Shown here piece by piece: positions 60,434-64,000 of a DNA stretch of 64,000 bases. The translations under genes and the position numbers were made by a program. The DNA is from Isoptericola luteus (lineage in GTDB: Bacteria > Actinomycetota > Actinomycetes > Actinomycetales > Cellulomonadaceae). The notes beneath the pieces are model-generated. The model was not told the DNA's origin and made no database searches. It was given only the letters and a program-made list of their open reading frames with translations. The stretch spans positions 250,691-314,690 of the forward strand of contig NZ_JAIXCQ010000003.1 in NCBI RefSeq assembly GCF_020297055.1, read 5' to 3'. Each line of letters opens with the position of its first letter. The stretch's first letter is position 1.

Positions 60434-61735
60434 GTGAGCACCGCGCCCTCTCCCGAGCCAGTTCCCACCGCCGCCGCGAGCGCCCCCGACCTCGGGGCCC
60501 GCCTCGACGACCTGCGCCGCGAGTACGCGGCCCTGCAGGCCCGTGGCCTGAGCCTCGACCTCACGCGCGGCAAGCCCTCGGCCGAACAGCTCGACCTCTC
60601 CGACGCCCTGCTCGCGCTGCCCGGCGAGGGCGTCCACACCGCCGAGGGCGGCACCGACACGCGCAACTACGGCGGGCTGGCCGGGCTGCCCGAGCTGCGC
60701 CGCATCTTCGCCGAGCTGCTCGGCGTGCCGGTCGAGCAGCTGCTCGCCCAGGGCAACGCGTCGCTCACGCTGATGTACGACACCGTCGTGCAGGCGCTGC
60801 TCTTCGGCGTGCCCGGGTCGGAGCGGCCGTGGTCCCGCGAGGAGCAGGTCACGTTCATCTGCCCGGTGCCCGGCTACGACCGGCACTTCGCCGTCTGCGA
60901 GGAGCTCGGCATCCGCATGGTCACGGTGCCGATGACCCCGGACGGCCCGGACGCGGAGGCCGTCGCGGCCCTGGTCGCCGACGACCCGAGCATCAAGGGC
61001 CTGTGGACCGTGCCGACGTACGGCAACCCGGACGGCTCGGTCGTGTCCGAGGCCGTGGCACGCAGGCTGGTCTCGATGCCGACGGCGGCGCCCGACTTCC
61101 GGATCTTCTGGGACAACGCGTACGCCGTGCACCACCTCACCGAGCACGAGGCGAAGTCGGCGAACGCGATCGACCTCGCCGCCGAGGCGGGCAACCCCGA
61201 CCGCGTGCTGATGTTCGCGTCGACGTCGAAGATCACGTTCGCCGGGTCCGGCGTGGCGTTCTTCGCGTCCTCGCCCGCGAACGTCTCCTGGTTCACCAAG
61301 CACCTCGCCATCCGGTCCATCGGCCCGGACAAGGTGAACCACCTGCGGCACGCGATGTTCTTCGGCGACGCGGACGGCGTCCGCGCCCACATGCGCAAGC
61401 ACCGCGAGATCCTCGCACCCAAGTTCTCCGCCGTGACGTCGATCCTCGAGTCCCGCCTCGGCGGCGCCGGCGTCGCCGCCTGGACCGACCCCGACGGCGG
61501 ATACTTCGTCTCGGTCGACGTCGTCCCCGGCACGGCGTCGCGCGTCGTGACCCTCGCGAAGGAGGCGGGGATCGCCCTGACCCCCGCGGGCGCGACGTTC
61601 CCCTACGGGCGCGACCCGCAGGACCGCAACATCCGGCTCGCCCCCTCGATGCCTCCGCTCGAGGAGGTCCAGGTGGCCATGGACGGGGTCGCGACCTGCA
61701 TCCTGCTCGCGGCCGCGGAGGCCGCCACCGCCTGA
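60434..61735 (+). CDS. Aspartate aminotransferase, type Ic (Rv3722c-like)
   Basis: 433-residue PLP enzyme that transfers amino groups between glutamate and oxaloacetate. It belongs to the Ic subgroup (Aminotran_MocR Pfam family) shown for Rv3722c to be the main aspartate aminotransferase of M. tuberculosis. Matching segments are LDLTRGKPSAEQLDLSDALLALPGEG, GTDTRNYGGLAGLPELRRIFAELLGVP, GNASLTLMYDTVVQALLFG, VPTYGNPDGSVVSEAVARRL, the schiff-base lysine Lys266 in FASTSKITFAGSGVAFF, and PDGGYFVSVDVVPGTASRVV. The GTG start lies seven bases after TAGAGT (60421-60426), a leaderless arrangement. Confidence 0.93.
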   Translation: MSTAPSPEPVPTAAASAPDLGARLDDLRREYAALQARGLSLDLTRGKPSAEQLDLSDALLALPGEGVHTAEGGTDTRNYGGLAGLPELRRIFAELLGVPVEQLLAQGNASLTLMYDTVVQALLFGVPGSERPWSREEQVTFICPVPGYDRHFAVCEELGIRMVTVPMTPDGPDAEAVAALVADDPSIKGLWTVPTYGNPDGSVVSEAVARRLVSMPTAAPDFRIFWDNAYAVHHLTEHEAKSANAIDLAAEAGNPDRVLMFASTSKITFAGSGVAFFASSPANVSWFTKHLAIRSIGPDKVNHLRHAMFFGDADGVRAHMRKHREILAPKFSAVTSILESRLGGAGVAAWTDPDGGYFVSVDVVPGTASRVVTLAKEAGIALTPAGATFPYGRDPQDRNIRLAPSMPPLEEVQVAMDGVATCILLAAAEAATA

Positions 61736-61767
61736 CCGGACGCCGGCACGGCAACGCCGCACCGGTG

Positions 61768-61813
61768 GCGGGCCGCACCCTGACGCCGGGAACGACGTCA
61801 GCGTGCGGCCCGC
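61768..61813. terminator. Bidirectional terminator between the aminotransferase and ehuA
   Basis: Outer arms gcgggccgcac (61768-61778) and gtgcggcccgc (61803-61813) enclose inner arms ctgacg (61780-61785) and cgtcag (61796-61801). The result is a 17-bp stem with one internal mismatch in the gap between convergent genes. Confidence 0.8.
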
Positions 61814-61844
61814 TACCCGTGCGGCGTGCGATCTCGCCGGGGTC

Positions 61845-62642
61845 TCAGCCGAGGACAGCCTTGAGGAACTCCTGCGTGCGCTCGTGCTTGGGGTGGGTGA
61901 ACATCGTCTCGGGGTCCGCCTCCTCGACGATCTGCCCCTTGTCGAACATCAGCACGCGGTTGGAGACCTCCCGCGCGAACTGCATCTCGTGCGTGACCAG
62001 CAGCATCGTGATGTCCGTGGTCTCGGCGATCTCACGCAGCACGCCGAGCACGTCGGCGACGATCTCGGGGTCGAGGGCCGACGTGACCTCGTCGAGCAGC
62101 AGGATCTCGGGGTCCATGGCGAGGGCCCGCGCGATGGCGACCCGCTGCTGCTGGCCGCCCGAGAGCTGGTTGGTCTTGAAGTCCCGCTTCTCGGACATGC
62201 CGACCTGCTCGAGGAGCTGCTCGGCCCGCGCGACGGCGTCGGCCTTCTTCAGCCCCAGCACGTTGACCGGCGCCTCGATGATGTTCTCCAGCACCGTCAT
62301 GTTGGGGAACAGGTTGAACTGCTGGAACACCATCCCGACCCGGTTGCGCACGACCCGGCGGCGCTTCTCCGGGATCTCGACCCACCTGTCGCCCTTGTAC
62401 TCGTGCGTGTAGGGGTCGCCGTCGATGAGGATGAGCCCGCCGTTCGCCTCCTCGAGCGTCATCAGCAGGCGCAGGATCGTCGTCTTGCCCGACCCGGACG
62501 GGCCGATCAGCGTGACGCGGTCACCCTTGGCGACGCTGAAGTTGAGCTGGTCGAGCACGACGTTGTCGCCGAAGCGCTTGACGACGTCCTTGAACTCGAT
62601 GGCGGGCACGCCACCCTGTGCGGTGCTCGTTGAGCTGGTCAT
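61845..62642 (-). CDS. ehuA: Polar amino-acid/ectoine ABC transporter ATPase
   Basis: 265-residue ATP-binding subunit. Walker A GPSGSGKTTILR, signature LSGGQQQRVAIARAL, and Walker B ILLLDEVTSALD are intact, and the H-loop is LLVTHEMQFAREV. The sequence VKRFGDNVVLDQLNFSVAKGDRVTLIGPSGSGKTTILRLLMTLEEANGG and FNLFPNMTVLENIIEAPVNVLGL closely follow EhuA of ectoine/hydroxyectoine importers. The ATG at 62642 has gggag upstream. It is the last of three cotranscribed transporter genes. General polar amino-acid uptake remains possible. Confidence 0.9.
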   Translation of the reverse strand: MTSSTSTAQGGVPAIEFKDVVKRFGDNVVLDQLNFSVAKGDRVTLIGPSGSGKTTILRLLMTLEEANGGLILIDGDPYTHEYKGDRWVEIPEKRRRVVRNRVGMVFQQFNLFPNMTVLENIIEAPVNVLGLKKADAVARAEQLLEQVGMSEKRDFKTNQLSGGQQQRVAIARALAMDPEILLLDEVTSALDPEIVADVLGVLREIAETTDITMLLVTHEMQFAREVSNRVLMFDKGQIVEEADPETMFTHPKHERTQEFLKAVLG

Positions 62643-62670
62643 GGTCTGGCTCCCAGTGGAGGTCGTCGGG

Positions 62671-63318
62671 TCAGGCAAGGCGGATCTCCATCCGGCGGAC
62701 GAGCAGCGACGTCGGGTAGCTCACCAGGAGGAAGAGCAGGCCCACGAGCGTCAGCGGCTCGATGTAGGAGAAGGTCAGGGCGCCGTACTGCTGCGCCTTG
62801 GTGTACATCTCCACGACCGAGATCGCGAACAGGAACGGCGTCTCCTTGAACATCGAGATCGCGTAGTTGCCCAGTCCCGGCAGGGTGTTGCGGACCGCCT
62901 GCGGCAGGATCACGGCCCGCCACGTGCGGCTCTTCGGGAGGTTCAGCGCGGTGGCTGCCTCCCACTGCCCCTTCGGCACCGCCTCGATGCCGGCCCGGTA
63001 CACCTCGGACATGTACGTCGCGTAGTGCACGCCGAGCACCGTGAAGCCGACCACCAGCGTCGGGATGGTCGAGAACAGCAGCCAGACGAACACCAGCTGC
63101 ACGAGCAGCGGCGTCATCCGGATGAAGTCGACGACGAACCGCAGCGGGATCGTGACCCACCGGCTCGGCGATCGCATCGCCAGGGCGATGAACAACCCCA
63201 GGATCGAGGCGATGGCCATGCCGACCACGGTGGCCTCGATCGTGACGACCAGGCCCTCCAGCAGGTCGGGGAGGACCTCCCACGCATGCTCCCAGTTCCA
63301 GATGCCGTTCTCGGTCAT
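62671..63318 (-). CDS. ehuD: Ectoine-type ABC transporter permease EhuD
   Basis: 215-residue His/Glu/Gln/Arg/opine-family permease with about five spans. It begins WNWEHAWEVLPDLLEGLVVTIEATVVGMAIASILGL, the EhuD signature start. The EAA loop is GQWEAATALNLPKSRTWRAVILPQAVRNTLPGLGNYAISMFKETPFLFAISVVEM. The ATG overlaps the ehuC stop as ATGA, and ehuA follows after 28 bases. Together with EhuC it forms the membrane channel. Confidence 0.9.
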   Translation of the reverse strand: MTENGIWNWEHAWEVLPDLLEGLVVTIEATVVGMAIASILGLFIALAMRSPSRWVTIPLRFVVDFIRMTPLLVQLVFVWLLFSTIPTLVVGFTVLGVHYATYMSEVYRAGIEAVPKGQWEAATALNLPKSRTWRAVILPQAVRNTLPGLGNYAISMFKETPFLFAISVVEMYTKAQQYGALTFSYIEPLTLVGLLFLLVSYPTSLLVRRMEIRLA

Positions 63319-64000
63319 GCTGCGGTCCCCCTCCCCGTGATCGCCGCGGTGCCGACCGCGGGCCTGAGCCCGACGACGTCACGCAGGGACGGGCGCGTGC
63401 CGCGTCCCAGCCGTCGTTTCGCCCGTTCCTCGAGCGCGTTCATGCCCCAGGTGAGCAGGTAGGCGATGACGAAGTAGACGAGCAGGCCGGCGGTAAAGCT
63501 GTAGACGGTCTCGCTGGTGGCGCGACGCAGCTGGGTGGTCCAGAAGTTCACGTCGTGCAGCGTGATGTAGTACGCCAGCGCGGACCCCTTGAGGAGCTGG
63601 ATGAGCAGGTTGGTCAGCATCGGGATCATGAGTGCCCACGCCTGCGGGAAGATGACGCGCCGCACGCGGTGGAACCAGCTCATGTTGAGCGCGATCGTCG
63701 CCTCCCACTGCGAGGCGGGGACGGAGGCGACGGAGCCCCGGACGACCTCGGCGCCGTAGGCCCCGAAGTTGAGCCCGAGCGCCACGATGCCGACGGCGAG
63801 CGCCTCCATCTTGAACCCGAAGACCGGCAGCACGTAGAAGATCCAGAAGATCTGGACCACGAGCGAGGTGCCGCGGAAGAACTCGATGAACACCCGGGAC
63901 GGCCCGCGCACCCACAGGGACCGGGTGCGCGCGCCGAACCCGAGCAGCAGCGCGAGCGCCATCGCGAGCACCGCGCCGCCGAGCGTCAGCTCGAGGGTCA
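63315..64000 (-). CDS. ehuC: Ectoine-type ABC transporter permease EhuC (5' end beyond window)
   Basis: About 228 residues are visible; the N-terminus lies past base 64000, where the frame is still open (TLELTLGGAVLAMALALLLGFG). Features: WVRGPSRVFIEFFRGTSLVVQIFWIFYVLPVFGFKMEALAVGIVALGLNFGAYGAEVVRGSVASVPASQWEATIALNMSWFHRVRRVIFPQAWALMIPMLTNLLIQLLKGSALAYYITLHDVNFWTTQLRRAT. The closely spaced FRGTSLVVQIFW segment is typical of the HisM family. The substrate-binding protein (ehuB) should lie upstream, outside the window. Confidence 0.88.
   Translation of the reverse strand, partial: TLELTLGGAVLAMALALLLGFGARTRSLWVRGPSRVFIEFFRGTSLVVQIFWIFYVLPVFGFKMEALAVGIVALGLNFGAYGAEVVRGSVASVPASQWEATIALNMSWFHRVRRVIFPQAWALMIPMLTNLLIQLLKGSALAYYITLHDVNFWTTQLRRATSETVYSFTAGLLVYFVIAYLLTWGMNALEERAKRRLGRGTRPSLRDVVGLRPAVGTAAITGRGTAA

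Overview
The window comes from the chromosome of a very GC-rich (above 70 %) Gram-positive actinobacterium. The most likely home is the Micrococcales, near Cellulomonas, Cellulosimicrobium or Isoptericola. This rests on codon use, on the gene order tatD-metG-rsmI-PMT ... rimJ-5-FCL-ruc-mscL (in M. tuberculosis Rv0985c to Rv1008), on many GTG starts placed 6-8 bases after a -10 box (leaderless mRNAs), and on the load of plant-polysaccharide genes. The genus is an inference.

Layout. 0-6.9 kb: housekeeping block (TatD, MetRS, sugar-dehydrogenase lipoprotein, nicotinamidase, RsmI, protein O-mannosyltransferase). 6.9-15.9 kb: glycan genes (GH20, cell-wall-binding-repeat-like lipoprotein, GH95), an LPXTG surface protein, and a TetR/DoxX pair. 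15.9-23.7 kb: an arabinoxylan operon (GH51, binding protein, two permeases, GH39) divergent from its LacI regulator, then tRNA-Ala(CGC). 24-31.4 kb: the conserved block resumes with a GlpR/Rv0996-position membrane protein, RimJ-like acetyltransferase, 5-FCL, a penicillin-acylase-family hydrolase, a Ruc-type redox chaperone behind a CIRCE element, a SAF protein and MscL. 31.4-36.6 kb: a small disordered protein and a 1,600-residue helicase-like protein whose ATPase and nuclease motifs look degraded. 36.9-40.4 kb: MFS exporter, DinB-like protein, a lone TnpB element and tRNA-Arg(CCT). 40.5-46.1 kb: XylR-type ROK repressor divergent from xylA-xylB and a serine hydrolase. 46.1-52.2 kb: a pectin/oligogalacturonide operon (two permeases, YesL-like DUF624 protein, binding protein, GH28, small membrane protein). 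52.4-55.0 kb: winged-helix protein, folA, thyA. 55.2-60.4 kb: NDH-2-like oxidoreductase, an ECF41 sigma factor with its partner epimerase, OsmC, an EcsC-like protein and an SRPBCC protein. 60.4-64 kb: type Ic aspartate aminotransferase and an ectoine-type amino-acid importer (ehuA, ehuD, ehuC), cut by the window end.

The gene sets fit a saprophyte living on plant cell walls. GH51/GH39 release arabinose and xylose from imported oligosaccharides, XylA/XylB feed xylose into the pentose phosphate pathway, and GH28 with its importer handles pectin fragments. Each system has a visible candidate operator: 22484-22505 for the arabinoxylan operon, 41690-41732 for xylA/xylR, and two LacI-like sites at 52271-52284 and 52340-52351 for the pectin operon.

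The main unexplained structures are a family of 70-72 bp near-perfect palindromes in divergent promoters (3167-3238 and 55055-55124), a six-box inverted repeat that contains both stop codons of a convergent gene pair (3850-3970), a GTCAC-N18-GTCGAC promoter pair flanking the ECF41 locus, the degenerate helicase-nuclease, and a suspicious poly-C/poly-G tract between xylA and xylB.
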